This document shows positions 40,078-48,554 of a stretch of 64,000 nt of DNA, piece after piece. Positions within the stretch are counted from its first letter, which is position 1. Each line of letters starts with the position of its first letter. Below the pieces are notes generated by a model that was given only the letters and a program-made list of their open reading frames with translations, did not search any database and had not been told where the DNA came from. Source of the stretch: Collinsella sp. (GTDB lineage Bacteria; Actinomycetota; Coriobacteriia; Coriobacteriales; Coriobacteriaceae); assembly GCA_031295385.1 (NCBI GenBank), contig JAUMOL010000018.1, positions 17,035 through 81,034 of the forward strand, in the 5' to 3' direction. Position numbers and translations under genes: made by a program.

Positions 40078-40536
40078 ATGAAGACATACGTTTATCAGGC
40101 GGTGCTCACGCCCGATGAGGACGGTGGTTACGACGTGGAGTTTCCCTCGCTACCGGGATGCTTTGCCTGCGGTGACACGATTGCCGAGGCCGCCGAGCAG
40201 GCCGTGGACGCGGCGAGCACCTACGTGGCTGTGCTCGTGAGGGACGGCCTCGCCGTGCTGGAGCCCGAGTTTATCGAGCCCGCAGACGGCGGCCTCTCCA
40301 TGATGGTCGCCTTCTCCACGGACGAGGGGTATATCGTGGAGGGGGAGACGGTCTCGGCGGCCGGAGCCGCGCGCGGGCTCTCCGTTTCCCCCGGCAGGAT
40401 TACCCACATGCTCGACTCGGGAATCCTCACGGGCTACCGCAAGGGCCGCCGCACCTATGTGACCGTGGAGAGCATAGCGGCGCGCCTGACCGACACGCCC
40501 CGCTCGGGCAGGCCCAAGCGGGGCGTGGTCGCATAG
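40078..40536 (+). CDS. hicB: HicB-family antitoxin-like protein, no HicA partner seen
   Basis: 152 residues. The N-terminus is a HicB partial RNase-H fold: YQAVLTPDEDGGYDVEFPSLPGCFACGDTIAEAAEQAVDA, near residues 5-43. The C-terminus is a DNA-binding helix-turn-helix (AARGLSVSPGRITHMLDSGILTGYRKG near 102-127). HicB normally neutralises and represses an upstream or downstream HicA RNase of about 60-80 residues. The 181 bases upstream and 740 bases downstream hold no recognisable HicA dsRBD-like frame. So it is an orphan, either a relic or a stand-alone regulator. The ATG at 40078 is favoured by homology; its ribosome site is weak. Confidence 0.82.
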   Translation: MKTYVYQAVLTPDEDGGYDVEFPSLPGCFACGDTIAEAAEQAVDAASTYVAVLVRDGLAVLEPEFIEPADGGLSMMVAFSTDEGYIVEGETVSAAGAARGLSVSPGRITHMLDSGILTGYRKGRRTYVTVESIAARLTDTPRSGRPKRGVVA

Positions 40537-41036
40537 CTTTTGTCCGTCATGAAAGGTGGCCGTAAAAAGGGCTCTTCGGCTGTCCCCCGGGGCGAACTAT
40601 TTATGCCGAGTTGAGGTAGCGATTGCCTCTCGAGAAGTCTGGGAAATGTCCCGAAAAGCGTCGCCGCTCTATCTGGCGCCTCGGTTATCTCCAGGATAGT
40701 GAGCCCAACGCCGCGCAGTGCCCTGACCCTCTCCATCATTTTCCTAGCATATGCTATGTAGACTCCAAGCCGAACCTCGATTGTCCAACTTCTTCTCCGT
40801 AATCTCGCTCCTTTCTGTCCATTCGGGGCGCAAACTTTTGGTTTTAGATCCCGATGTTGGTAGATGTAAATAAACGGTGGAGCGGCTGCAAAAGATCCGC
40901 CTCGCTGGGTAAAATCAGGATGTGCCGCGGAACCCGCTCCTCAGCTACTCAAACTTCGGAGACGCGGGCAACGCAGGTGCTAATGTCTAAAGGGCCGGCT
41001 GCAACCGGCCCTTTTCATGACTCCCTTCGCTATCCG
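40537..41036. other. Non-coding stretch with one hairpin
   Basis: No convincing gene. Several short frames here overlap each other and look random. A hairpin GGGCCGGCTGCAACCGGCCC at 40991-41010, followed by TTTT, is a likely terminator. The lower GC and broken frames suggest decayed accessory DNA. Confidence 0.5.
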
Positions 41037-41129
41037 TTACTGCTTATATTCCCGCCAGATCGAGTAGAGGTTCCGGGCAATGCCGGTCACATACATCGAG
41101 AGGCGCAGGATTTCAAGAAACAAGTTCAT
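41037..41129 (-). CDS. Possible 30-residue amphipathic peptide
   Basis: An ATG at 41129 preceded by GGGGTGAAG opens a 31-codon frame ending at TAA 41037. The peptide begins MNLFLEILRLSMYV and ends IWREYKQ: a hydrophobic or amphipathic helix with a basic, charged tail. It is followed, on the minus strand, by the GC-rich hairpin at 40991. The shape is like small membrane-active peptides of type I toxin systems, but no antisense RNA can be shown. It may be chance. Confidence 0.3.
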   Translation of the reverse strand: MNLFLEILRLSMYVTGIARNLYSIWREYKQ

Positions 41130-41236
41130 AGGCTTCACCCCAATCGGAGATCGGAGCGTTGCCCGCAGGCGGATTCCGCGGCAGTCAAGATTTTACCTCA
41201 CAGGCCGCGGTGGGAGGCACCCTGCCCATCCCCTGG

Positions 41237-41266
41237 TTTGGAGCAGTGTCGATCTAACGGGCAATC
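41237..41266 (+). repeat. 30-bp direct repeat, copy 2
   Basis: Begins TTTGGAGCAGTGTCGATCTA; 26 of 30 bases match copy 1 at 39441. Confidence 0.5.
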
Positions 41267-41272
41267 AAACCC

Positions 41273-41458
41273 CTAGCGCTCTTTGAATTGAGCAAGCATC
41301 TGCCCGAAGAAGCTGAGCCCGGATGGCTCATAAATGAGTGAACCGCCGTCCGCGGTCCTGTAGAGCCCGCAGGGGAGGTAGCGCCCGTCGGGGAGGACAT
41401 AGAGGTTGGCTTCTTTCTGGAAATAGCGGAATCCCGTTTTCGTCCATTTGGAACTCAT
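41273..41458 (-). CDS. Small hypothetical protein
   Basis: A 61-residue frame from the ATG at 41458 with only a loosely spaced AAAGAGAGA upstream. The sequence SKWTKTGFRYFQKEANLYVLPDGRYLPCGLYR is rich in Tyr and Phe and looks like a small beta domain. Composition is protein-like, with no recognisable family. Real but unknown, or a fragment of a larger gene. Confidence 0.4.
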   Translation of the reverse strand: MSSKWTKTGFRYFQKEANLYVLPDGRYLPCGLYRTADGGSLIYEPSGLSFFGQMLAQFKER

Positions 41459-41518
41459 CAATATTCGCGATCTCTCTTTCCATGGCGCCTGCTGGTCAGT
41501 TTCTATCGTAAGTGCGCC

Positions 41519-42307
41519 CTAAAACAAACACTGCTCTATCAGCTCTTTACCGCGCAAGGCGTCGATCCACTCTCGTGGAATTGCGTCGATGCCGTATGCC
41601 GTGCCGGCGAGCGCACCTGCGACGGCTGCGGTGGTGTCGGTGTCGTCGCCCAGGTTGACGGCGGCAAGCACGCAATCTTCGTAGCTGTTAGTGTTGACGA
41701 AACACCAGGTGGCTGCTTTGAGCGTGTCGCGCACGAAGCCGCCAGACCTGATTTCGTGCTCGGGCACGTCTTTCAGCTGGAGCACCCACGAGGGAAGCGC
41801 GTCGTTCATCACATCCCTCATTAGCTCGATAAATATGACGCATGCATCGGTCGACGTTCTGTGGGCGTGCGTAATCGCGGAGACCTCGCAGATCTCGTCG
41901 TCTGTCGCATCGGTGAACGCCAGGGGAGCGATGCGCATGAGCGATCCGTTGCCGTTGTCGCGCTCGCCGGAGCCTCCTTTGCCGGTGTGCAAGGCGCGGG
42001 CGGTCGTGCCGCCATAATCGAAAACGCCGTCGATCGTATACTCGCCACGGGCAATCCAGCTGACGAATTTGTCGCGCATGTCTGCGGTGTCGATGTGCCC
42101 AAGCTCTCTAATCGAGTCGCAGGTAGCAAGCGTCATGGACGTGTCATCGCTCCAGGTGCCGGCGGGCTGCCCGTGCGTGCCGTAGCCGATCATGTCGGTG
42201 CATTCGAACGTGCCGCGAGGCATAAACTCGTATGGAACGCCCAGCGCGTCGCCGACGGCAAGCCCATAGATGCAATCGCGTAGTGTTGTTTTCGGTCTGT
42301 CTGTCAT
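41519..42307 (-). CDS. ADP-ribosylglycohydrolase family protein
   Basis: Removes ADP-ribose from proteins or small molecules (DraG/ARH family). 262 residues. Seen: YGLAVGDALGVPYEF at the N-terminus, the metal motif GTWSDDTSMTLA near residue 49, GNGSLMRIAPLA near 117, and the second metal motif LGDDTDTTAAVAGALAG near 218. All the Asp ligands of the two-Mg centre are present. The start has AGAGGAGC upstream. In an accessory region such enzymes may process ADP-ribosylation in defence or be metabolic; the substrate is unknown. Confidence 0.92.
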   Translation of the reverse strand: MTDRPKTTLRDCIYGLAVGDALGVPYEFMPRGTFECTDMIGYGTHGQPAGTWSDDTSMTLATCDSIRELGHIDTADMRDKFVSWIARGEYTIDGVFDYGGTTARALHTGKGGSGERDNGNGSLMRIAPLAFTDATDDEICEVSAITHAHRTSTDACVIFIELMRDVMNDALPSWVLQLKDVPEHEIRSGGFVRDTLKAATWCFVNTNSYEDCVLAAVNLGDDTDTTAAVAGALAGTAYGIDAIPREWIDALRGKELIEQCLF

Positions 42308-42370
42308 GGAGCGCTCCTCTTATGTCGGGGGATATGAAACGCCGTCGGGGGTATCGGTCGCAACGTGCTG

Positions 42371-43420
42371 CTACCCTTGCGCTTTGCCATTAGTCGCTTC
42401 GTTGATGGCGCGGTACTCGGCACTCAGCTCGCGCGCCAGCTCTTCCTTGCTTGGAAGATACGGCAGGTATTTGGCGGCAAACACTTGGTCGTTGTCTTCG
42501 GGCAGCGTGTACTCGACAATCGAATCGCTTTTGTCCGCGCAGAGCACGATGCCTATGGGCGGATTGTCGCCTTCGTTCATGAGCTCGCGCGTGTAGTAGT
42601 TCACATACATTTGCATCTGGCCCAGGTCCTGATGCGTAAGGTCATCGGTCTTAAGGTCGATGAGCACGAAGCAGCGCATCAGATAGTTGTAAAAAACAAG
42701 GTCAATATAGAAATGGCGTCCATCAAAGGTGATGCGCTTTTGGCGCGCCTCGAAAGCGAAGCCACGACCAAGCTCCAGCAGGAACTTCTGAAGATGCGTG
42801 ATGAGCGCCTGCTCTAGATCGCTCTCGCGAAACGTAGCATCGTCCGAGAAACCTAAAAACTCCAGTACATATGGGTCGCGGATGATATCCTCGGGGCGAC
42901 GAGCCGGGGCGCTCTCTTGGATTTCCTGGGTGACGGCCTCTTTGTCCTTGCTGGTAAGTAGGCGCTCGCGGAACATGGTGTTGATCTGGCGTTCGAGCTG
43001 GCGCGTGCTCCAGCGAGAAACGGCGCATTCGTTCATGTACCATGTGCGAGCATCAGGGTCGGGAATGCGCATCAACCTGCGGTAATGCGTCCAGCTCAAT
43101 TCGGGACGCAGTGAGTCCCGAATTGGAAATGCAAGATAGAACTGACGCATTTTGCGCAGCTCTCTTGCTTCAAAACTTTTACCAAAATCCTTGGTAAGTC
43201 TGATTGCGAGGGCCTTGAGCAGCGCCTCTCCATACTTGGCGCGCCCCTCTCCGCCCTGTTCATCAACAATACTCTTGCCGATCTCCCAATATGCCTCAAC
43301 CATCGCAAAGTTAACGGCGGTATAGGCCTTGTCGCGAGCGGCGTTGAGAATCGAGGAGACCTGCTTGTAAAAACCTTCGGGCACGATTGCCGATTCTCCA
43401 CGGTTTACCAGTTCGCCCAT
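42371..43420 (-). CDS. YhcG/DUF1016 family PD-(D/E)XK nuclease-like protein
   Basis: 349 residues. The N-terminal DUF1016 helical domain (ILNAARDKAYTAVNFAMVEAYWEIGKSIVDE, then FPIRDSLRPELSWTHYRRLMRI) is followed by the PDDEXK nuclease domain: DPYVLEFLGF near 183, LLELGRGFAFEARQKRITFDGRHFYIDLVFYN near 214 and FVLIDLKTDDLTHQDLGQMQMYVNYY near 250. The acidic and Lys residues (D in IDLVFYN, xDLK) are intact. The family is spread by horizontal transfer and often sits near restriction systems. The ATG at 43420 is one codon inside a GTG alternative. Confidence 0.9.
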   Translation of the reverse strand: MGELVNRGESAIVPEGFYKQVSSILNAARDKAYTAVNFAMVEAYWEIGKSIVDEQGGEGRAKYGEALLKALAIRLTKDFGKSFEARELRKMRQFYLAFPIRDSLRPELSWTHYRRLMRIPDPDARTWYMNECAVSRWSTRQLERQINTMFRERLLTSKDKEAVTQEIQESAPARRPEDIIRDPYVLEFLGFSDDATFRESDLEQALITHLQKFLLELGRGFAFEARQKRITFDGRHFYIDLVFYNYLMRCFVLIDLKTDDLTHQDLGQMQMYVNYYTRELMNEGDNPPIGIVLCADKSDSIVEYTLPEDNDQVFAAKYLPYLPSKEELARELSAEYRAINEATNGKAQG

Positions 43421-43587
43421 CACTGTCGCCCCACTTTCCTTTTGTGGAATGCGTCTTTATCGCATTTAGTTTAAAGCCTCGCGCGGACACGAATCGCTGT
43501 GCTGTCTGACATCTTCGCATGGGGCCTTGCGGTGACTAAAATGTGACCATAGAGGCAGTTTTAGCGAATCCCACGGGAGTGACGCGT

Positions 43588-43857
43588 ATGGACAATAACA
43601 CGCTGCTATTCCAGGACAAAGGTTCGGGTAGGTATAAAGACGTCAAGATCTACCCCAACCGTATTGAGGTGCTCAAGAAGGGCACTTTTGGTGGCAAGCA
43701 CACCGAGATTGTCTATCTTAAGGACATTACGGGGGTCAACAGGATCAAGGGCCGCGATGTTTTTCTGCGTAACAGACTGTTGACTGCTTGTGTTTTTAGC
43801 CTGAGCAGCCGTGCGAAGGCCCAGGAGTTTGTTAACGCGCTGAACATGGTGATGTAG
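43588..43857 (+). CDS. Small PH-like-domain protein, paralogue 2
   Basis: 89 residues from the ATG at 43588, preceded by GGGAGTG. It shares MDNxTLLFxDKGxG, IYPNRI, the central VYLKDITGVNRIKG, RNRLLT and LSSRAKAQEFVNALN with the protein at 39527, about half identical by eye. A beta-rich domain with a C-terminal helix, no export signal. The two copies bracket the 4 kb accessory stretch, which suggests duplication. Function unknown. Confidence 0.75.
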   Translation: MDNNTLLFQDKGSGRYKDVKIYPNRIEVLKKGTFGGKHTEIVYLKDITGVNRIKGRDVFLRNRLLTACVFSLSSRAKAQEFVNALNMVM

Positions 43858-43951
43858 CCTATGGCGGCGTTTGGGCCAAGGTAAAAATCGGGGGCACAGA
43901 ACGGTGTCCTGCGCCCCCCATTGAGTCGATGTGTCTAAAAGGCCGGCTTGC

Positions 43952-46438
43952 CTATTCGCTGCCGTCCCCAGCGTTTTCGCGGTCGTTGGCAAGCATTGCC
44001 GCGCCGGCGACCGTTGTCGCTACGGCGGCGGCAGCGAGCCCGGCGGCAATGCCGGAGCCGTCGCCCGTGTCGGCGAGTTTTCCGCCCGAGTTCTTGCCCT
44101 TGTTGCCCTTACCGTTCTTATCAGCGCTGCCTGCGTTGGAACCCGTGCCACCGTCGGTGCCGGTGCCGCCTGCACTGCTCGAGGCCGCTACGGTAAAGCT
44201 CGCGGCTCCGTCATTAGCAAGCTTGTAGTTTTGCGCCGCGTCGCCCAAAAGACCGTTCGCGCGCACCCAGTACGTTCCCGCGGTAAATGCCTCGCCCTCG
44301 GCCATTGCCGTGCCCGGAGCGCCGTCCGCGTCGTGCACAAACTCGAGCTGAGCCGTGCAGGCATCGTTTTCGAGTTTGCCCTCGAGCAGCGCCGCGACCT
44401 TTGTGCGCACATCCTCGCCGGCCTTAAGGCCTTCGAGCCCCTCAAAGTGGGGTGTCAGTGCGCGCGGATCGATATCGATGGGCACGGATCCCTGCAGCCC
44501 CGTAACGGTCTCGTTGCCCAAGGCGTCGACATCCACGTATTCGATGGTAAACGCATGGCCCGAAGCCGCCACGTTGAGTACGTTGCTGCTGTCGACAAGG
44601 CGGAAATGGCCCTCGCCAACGGTCTTGCCATCCTGGAGCGAGGCATCGCTCAGCGAGTCGCCGTACGTCATGCGCATGCGGGTCGGGAGGCAGCACGAAG
44701 CCGACTGCGTGTGCTTCGTATCGTAATTGTAATTGCGCTGGTAGATGCTCCGGGCCAGCGCCGCATCAACAAAGTCGGATGCGATGATGCCAATGTGCTT
44801 GAGGTAATCTGACTTTGTATCCTCGGTGCCGCTGGGATTGATGTACGGGCTCTTGTACAGATGCTCGTTGACTACTCGTGCCGAGGTAAAAGGATTGCCT
44901 CCGTGCGACAAGCCCGTGCAGCTGGTGTAGTTGATAGACCAGCAACGCTCCTGGACTTGCACCTCGGCCCCGGCATCGTCCACGACGTCCACCTTGTTGC
45001 ACGTGCGTCCGGTCGTTTCCTTCAGCGCATTATCGACCCAGCTGAGCTTGTCGGTTCCCGTGAGTTTGTACTTGTCCTGGGCATATACCTTGGTGCAATA
45101 GGGCTCTTCATTGCCCGTTTCCCCTATGGCTTCAAATCCCCGCGCGTCTTGGACGAGACACATCGACTGCCCGGAATGCGCCTTGATCTTGTCATCCCAT
45201 TGGGTGAGGTCGAGGCCCCACGTGTGGCCGCTTACGCTGTTGCCGGCGAGCCCAAATCGACGCAGCAGGACGATCTTTCCGCGCACCTCGCCCAGCGTGG
45301 GGACGTGGCTCGACGTGTAGAACAGGTTGGGGTTATCGGCCATAACCTTGGCGAAGGCCGTCGTTATGCTTTCGTCGGTAGCCTCATCGTTGCCGCGCGA
45401 TGCGAGCATGATGAGCGCTTCTGACGGGTTTTCGTTCAAAAACGTTTTGAAGTACCCGATGACATCGGAGAGATGCAGATAGTTCCCGTCTTTTTTGAGT
45501 AGGTAGAAAATCCCGTGGTCGATGCCGGGGTCATCGCCCTTTCCGAGCCGGATATCAAAATAGCGAATGCCTTCGAGCAACTGCGTGGGAATGTAATCCT
45601 GCTGGCATTTTACTTGCGAGGATTGGGGCTCAGTGTCGTTGTCCACGCTGCAGGTGCCCGAATCGTGCGTACCCGGGATGCTCAGCTCGTCGAGGAACTT
45701 GTTGTCGTCGACGTATTTCATCCAACATGGTCCGTCGACGTAGCTGCTGTACGTGATCCAGTCGAGGCTGCTAACCGTGGCATCGTTCTTTTTCATGTCG
45801 TAACCGATAAGTTCGAGCTCCCACGGAATGCTCTTACTCTTATGGCAGATCTTATTGTTGTCCTGGTCTTCGCCGTTCGATTCTATTGCCAGGTACTTAA
45901 TGTCTTTTTTCTCGGTTTCTTTCTCGACCGTGCGGTCTCGGATGATATAGGTTCCGTTTGATTGACGCTCGAACGCAAAAGCGCGGCTGGGCTTGTTGTC
46001 ATACTCGCCGCCCCATACGTGGATGACCTTTCCATCTTTGTCAGAGTCGTCGTCGACCGACCAAATGCTGTAGCCCGTCTTTTTATGCTCTTCGAAATTG
46101 AGCAAGGTGCGGATAGCATACCAGTTTGTATCGTCATTCTTGGTCGTTACGTTCTCAAGGATGAGCTTGCTGGACGTGCCGTCGTTAAACAGGTGGCAGA
46201 CGTTGCCGCGAACGTTGCCGTCTTGGTTGACGCTCGCGGTGCGAAAATAGCCCGCGGGGCGAAGGCGAATGACGAAATTGTCGAGGCTGTCCGACGGTGC
46301 GGGTGTGTTGTCTGCAAATGCCGCTCGCAGGGGAATGCCCGGCGCTGCGGTTTCGGGCAGGCTTGCAAGTGGTGACAACGCCGCAAGCCCTAGGCCCAGC
46401 GTAAACGCTCGGCGGCTGATGGCATGGTGTTCGGTCAT
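43952..46438 (-). CDS. Tat-exported PI-PLC X-domain surface protein
   Basis: 828 residues. The N-terminal twin-arginine signal (SRRAFTLGLGLAALSPLA, about residues 9-26) marks folded export. A beta-rich, ricin-like region (about 55-215) is followed by the phosphatidylinositol-phospholipase C X fold. FLDELSIPGTHDSGT (near 248-262) has the first catalytic His, IRYFDIRLG follows, and DHGIFYLL has the second His. A C-terminal stalk leads to LADTG, a hydrophobic helix and a short acidic tail. This is close to a sortase signal, but with Ala for Pro and little basic charge. It probably cleaves a phospho-head-group lipid or glycan anchor; the substrate is unknown. Confidence 0.87.
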   Translation of the reverse strand: MTEHHAISRRAFTLGLGLAALSPLASLPETAAPGIPLRAAFADNTPAPSDSLDNFVIRLRPAGYFRTASVNQDGNVRGNVCHLFNDGTSSKLILENVTTKNDDTNWYAIRTLLNFEEHKKTGYSIWSVDDDSDKDGKVIHVWGGEYDNKPSRAFAFERQSNGTYIIRDRTVEKETEKKDIKYLAIESNGEDQDNNKICHKSKSIPWELELIGYDMKKNDATVSSLDWITYSSYVDGPCWMKYVDDNKFLDELSIPGTHDSGTCSVDNDTEPQSSQVKCQQDYIPTQLLEGIRYFDIRLGKGDDPGIDHGIFYLLKKDGNYLHLSDVIGYFKTFLNENPSEALIMLASRGNDEATDESITTAFAKVMADNPNLFYTSSHVPTLGEVRGKIVLLRRFGLAGNSVSGHTWGLDLTQWDDKIKAHSGQSMCLVQDARGFEAIGETGNEEPYCTKVYAQDKYKLTGTDKLSWVDNALKETTGRTCNKVDVVDDAGAEVQVQERCWSINYTSCTGLSHGGNPFTSARVVNEHLYKSPYINPSGTEDTKSDYLKHIGIIASDFVDAALARSIYQRNYNYDTKHTQSASCCLPTRMRMTYGDSLSDASLQDGKTVGEGHFRLVDSSNVLNVAASGHAFTIEYVDVDALGNETVTGLQGSVPIDIDPRALTPHFEGLEGLKAGEDVRTKVAALLEGKLENDACTAQLEFVHDADGAPGTAMAEGEAFTAGTYWVRANGLLGDAAQNYKLANDGAASFTVAASSSAGGTGTDGGTGSNAGSADKNGKGNKGKNSGGKLADTGDGSGIAAGLAAAAVATTVAGAAMLANDRENAGDGSE

Positions 46439-46746
46439 AACTTCTCCATTCGCAGAGTGCGGTTATGCGATAGTTTTGGTCACTATACTGCCCAGATGTT
46501 TAAAGATGCTGGTTTAATTGTCTGCGCGGCGCAATAAATCGGTGGGCGGACGTGTTGGGGTGTTTGTCGTTTTCGTACTGTTGCCACATTTGGGGCGGTT
46601 CCGGCGTCCGGCATCCTCGCGTTCGTCGGCTACAGGCATAAGAAAGGGAGGGTCGGTTTACCGGCCCTCCCTGGGTACGAAGCGCTGGGGTACCGTCGCT
46701 TGTTTGCACTGCGACCGTGTTTCCCGTTGCGCTCGCCAGTCGCTTA
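46439..46746. other. Intergenic gap with terminator of the first lipoprotein
   Basis: A hairpin with arms 46646-46656 and 46661-46671, and a T-rich tail on the minus strand, terminates the lipoprotein gene that ends at 46744. No gene is seen in the remainder. Confidence 0.6.
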
Positions 46747-47337
46747 GCGCTTGATCTCGATATCGTCGAGCTTGACGTCCATGGCCTCGGTCTTGGCCTC
46801 GGCGATGTCGTCGGCAAATTCCAGAGACTTCATCATGGTCTCGACGGCGTCCTTGTGCTCCTCGACGTTGTCGATACGCACATACACACTGCCGCCGTCA
46901 ACGTCGGTGAAGTATTCGGTCGTTACGCCGCCCGAGTGTGTATAGGAAGCGTTGCGCCAAGTCTTGCCGTTGTACTTGACGGGGTCATTTTCGGTCCACT
47001 CAAAGCTGGCATTCCACTTTGCCTCGTAGTCGAACAGCTCGTCGGCGTTCTTGTCAGGATCGAAGACGGGGATGAAGCGATCGCTGGCGTGCTCGCTCTC
47101 GGTGAACTTAAACTGGGCCCTGTCGGCGGTGTCGCCGGCAACGTCGGTAATCTCGACGCCCTCGGGAACCTCGACCTTAAACCAAATGAAGTCGGTCCTC
47201 ATATCCACGGCTGGCTTTTCTGCCCCGCCGCCACCGCCACTTCCGGTAGCGTCGCCGCTGCCACCGCAGCCCACCAGGGCAACTGCGGCAAAGAGACTGA
47301 TGCAGAGGGTGAGAATCGCAAAGGCCTTCTTTTTCAT
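46744..47337 (-). CDS. Lipoprotein, paralogue 1
   Basis: 197 residues with a type II signal peptide MKKKAFAILTLCISLFAAVALVGCG (lipobox LVGC, Cys24), so anchored to the outer face of the membrane. A Gly/Ser linker precedes a domain of about 150 residues with FIWFKVEVPEGVEITD, RFIPVFDPDKNADEL, KYNGKTWRNASYTHSGGVTTEYFTDVDGGSVYVRI and a helical end. No family recognised; a ligand- or stress-binding role is a guess. The neighbouring gene at 47579 is a diverged copy. Confidence 0.82.
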   Translation of the reverse strand: MKKKAFAILTLCISLFAAVALVGCGGSGDATGSGGGGGAEKPAVDMRTDFIWFKVEVPEGVEITDVAGDTADRAQFKFTESEHASDRFIPVFDPDKNADELFDYEAKWNASFEWTENDPVKYNGKTWRNASYTHSGGVTTEYFTDVDGGSVYVRIDNVEEHKDAVETMMKSLEFADDIAEAKTEAMDVKLDDIEIKR

Positions 47338-47411
47338 GGTCGTGTCCTCCTCGATCTGTAACCGCCCATGGATTACCTGTCTTTACTGTACGCGTGGACG
47401 GCTCGCTAGGG

Positions 47412-47427
47412 TGGGCCATGTGTCCCA
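47412..47427. promoter_or_regulatory. Shared palindrome upstream of lipoprotein 1
   Basis: TGGGCCATGTGTCCCA (dyad TGGGNCANNTGNCCCA), 75 bases before the lipoprotein start. The identical block, 19 bases in all with flanks, recurs at 48377 before the other copy. Confidence 0.55.
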
Positions 47428-47473
47428 TTCTGAGGGCCGGATTTGCGCCGTTAAGTGGCAATATGTTCGGGCG

Positions 47474-47510
47474 CAAAAGAGGGGAGGGCTGGTGCTGTCG
47501 GCCCTCCCCG
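47474..47510 (-). terminator. Terminator of lipoprotein 2
   Basis: Perfect arms GGGGAGGGC (47481-47489) and GCCCTCCCC (47501-47509), with CTCTTTT on the minus strand. Confidence 0.7.
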
Positions 47511-47578
47511 GGTTGGGCGCCCGTTGTTTTAATGGGGCGCATGTGCGCGGGTGCGCGTAGGCGCGTGCGGGTGTCCCG

Positions 47579-48178
47579 TTACTTGATCTCGATGCTCGAA
47601 ATCTCGACTTCGCGTGCCTCGGAAACTGCCTCTTCCATGTCATCGGGGAACTCGATGGAGTTGAGGAGTGCCTCGGCTTCTTTCTTGTGCTGGTCGAAGT
47701 TCGAGATGAGGACGTAGACGCTTCCCGGCTCAACATCGGTAAAAAGCTTGGTTGAGATGCCGCTGTTGTCCTCGTATGTTCCGACGAGCCACGTCCTGCC
47801 GTTATACTCGACGGACCCGCCATCCTTCCACTGGAACGTATCCCCCTTCTTTTCCGCCTGGTCGGCGTGGGATTCCTCGGCCGTCAGCGCTTTTTTCCAA
47901 ACGGGGATAAAGCGATCGGCCGAGGCGTTCTCGTCTTCGGGGAAGGTGAGCTGGACCCTGTCGGCATTCTTGCCGGCAGAGTCGCTTACGCCGACGCCCT
48001 CGGGCATCTCGACCTTAAACCAGATGTAGTCGGTCTTCTTGGCGACGGGGGCCTTTTCCTTGCTCTCGCTCTTGGGGGCGCTGCCGCCGCCCGATGCGCT
48101 CCCGCCGCAGCCCACAAGGGCGAGCGCGGCAAAGAGGGCGATGCAAAGGGAAAGGATCGATAGGGTCTTTTTCTTCAT
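47579..48178 (-). CDS. Lipoprotein, paralogue 2
   Basis: 199 residues from the ATG at 48178. The signal peptide MKKKTLSILSLCIALFAALALVGCG has a lipobox Cys at 24. A Ser/Gly/Lys linker is followed by the same domain as lipoprotein 1: YIWFKVEMPEGVGVSD, RFIPVWKKALTAEES, EYNGRTWLVGTYEDNSGISTKLFTDVEPGSVYVLI. The two share signal, order of blocks and terminator type, so they are tandem duplicates with about 40 percent identity by eye. Function unknown. Confidence 0.82.
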   Translation of the reverse strand: MKKKTLSILSLCIALFAALALVGCGGSASGGGSAPKSESKEKAPVAKKTDYIWFKVEMPEGVGVSDSAGKNADRVQLTFPEDENASADRFIPVWKKALTAEESHADQAEKKGDTFQWKDGGSVEYNGRTWLVGTYEDNSGISTKLFTDVEPGSVYVLISNFDQHKKEAEALLNSIEFPDDMEEAVSEAREVEISSIEIK

Positions 48179-48376
48179 GGTGGCGTCCTCCTTGTCTGCC
48201 AGGGACATCGTGTGCCGCGGATCGCTGGGGCGGCGGTTACGCATGCGCATGATGTCTTTGTTTACTGTGCGGTTATTCTTCCATTCGTCGTCCGGTGCCG
48301 TGATGAGCTTGCCCCAACATAGGGCTCCTTACCTATATGTATGCCCCAGTTGCCGCTGCCCGGAAGTCTCGAAAGG

Positions 48377-48392
48377 TGGGCCATGTGTCCCA
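48377..48392. promoter_or_regulatory. Shared palindrome upstream of lipoprotein 2
   Basis: TGGGCCATGTGTCCCA, identical to 47412, 199 bases before lipoprotein 2. The 48179-48554 gap otherwise shows no gene. It must hold the divergent promoters of this gene and of fchA. Confidence 0.55.
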
Positions 48393-48554
48393 TGTTTGCG
48401 GTGCCGACGCCTATCGTTCGTCATAGAAATCCGCGATGGCCAGGTGCGCTGACGCTTATGTACTTATGGGCTAGACTTAGCACCATTATGTGATCGATGC
48501 GGTCGGTCGGCGGTTTCCACCCGACCGATGTATATGACTTGAAGGTGCATGCGT

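Noticed and set aside
40455..40739. 94-residue minus-strand frame overlapping hicB
   Set aside because: Overlaps hicB; no ribosome site or recognisable domain. Its first half lies in decayed sequence.
40854..41276. 140-residue plus-strand frame
   Set aside because: Mixed composition, spans a terminator hairpin and has no ribosome site; judged non-coding.
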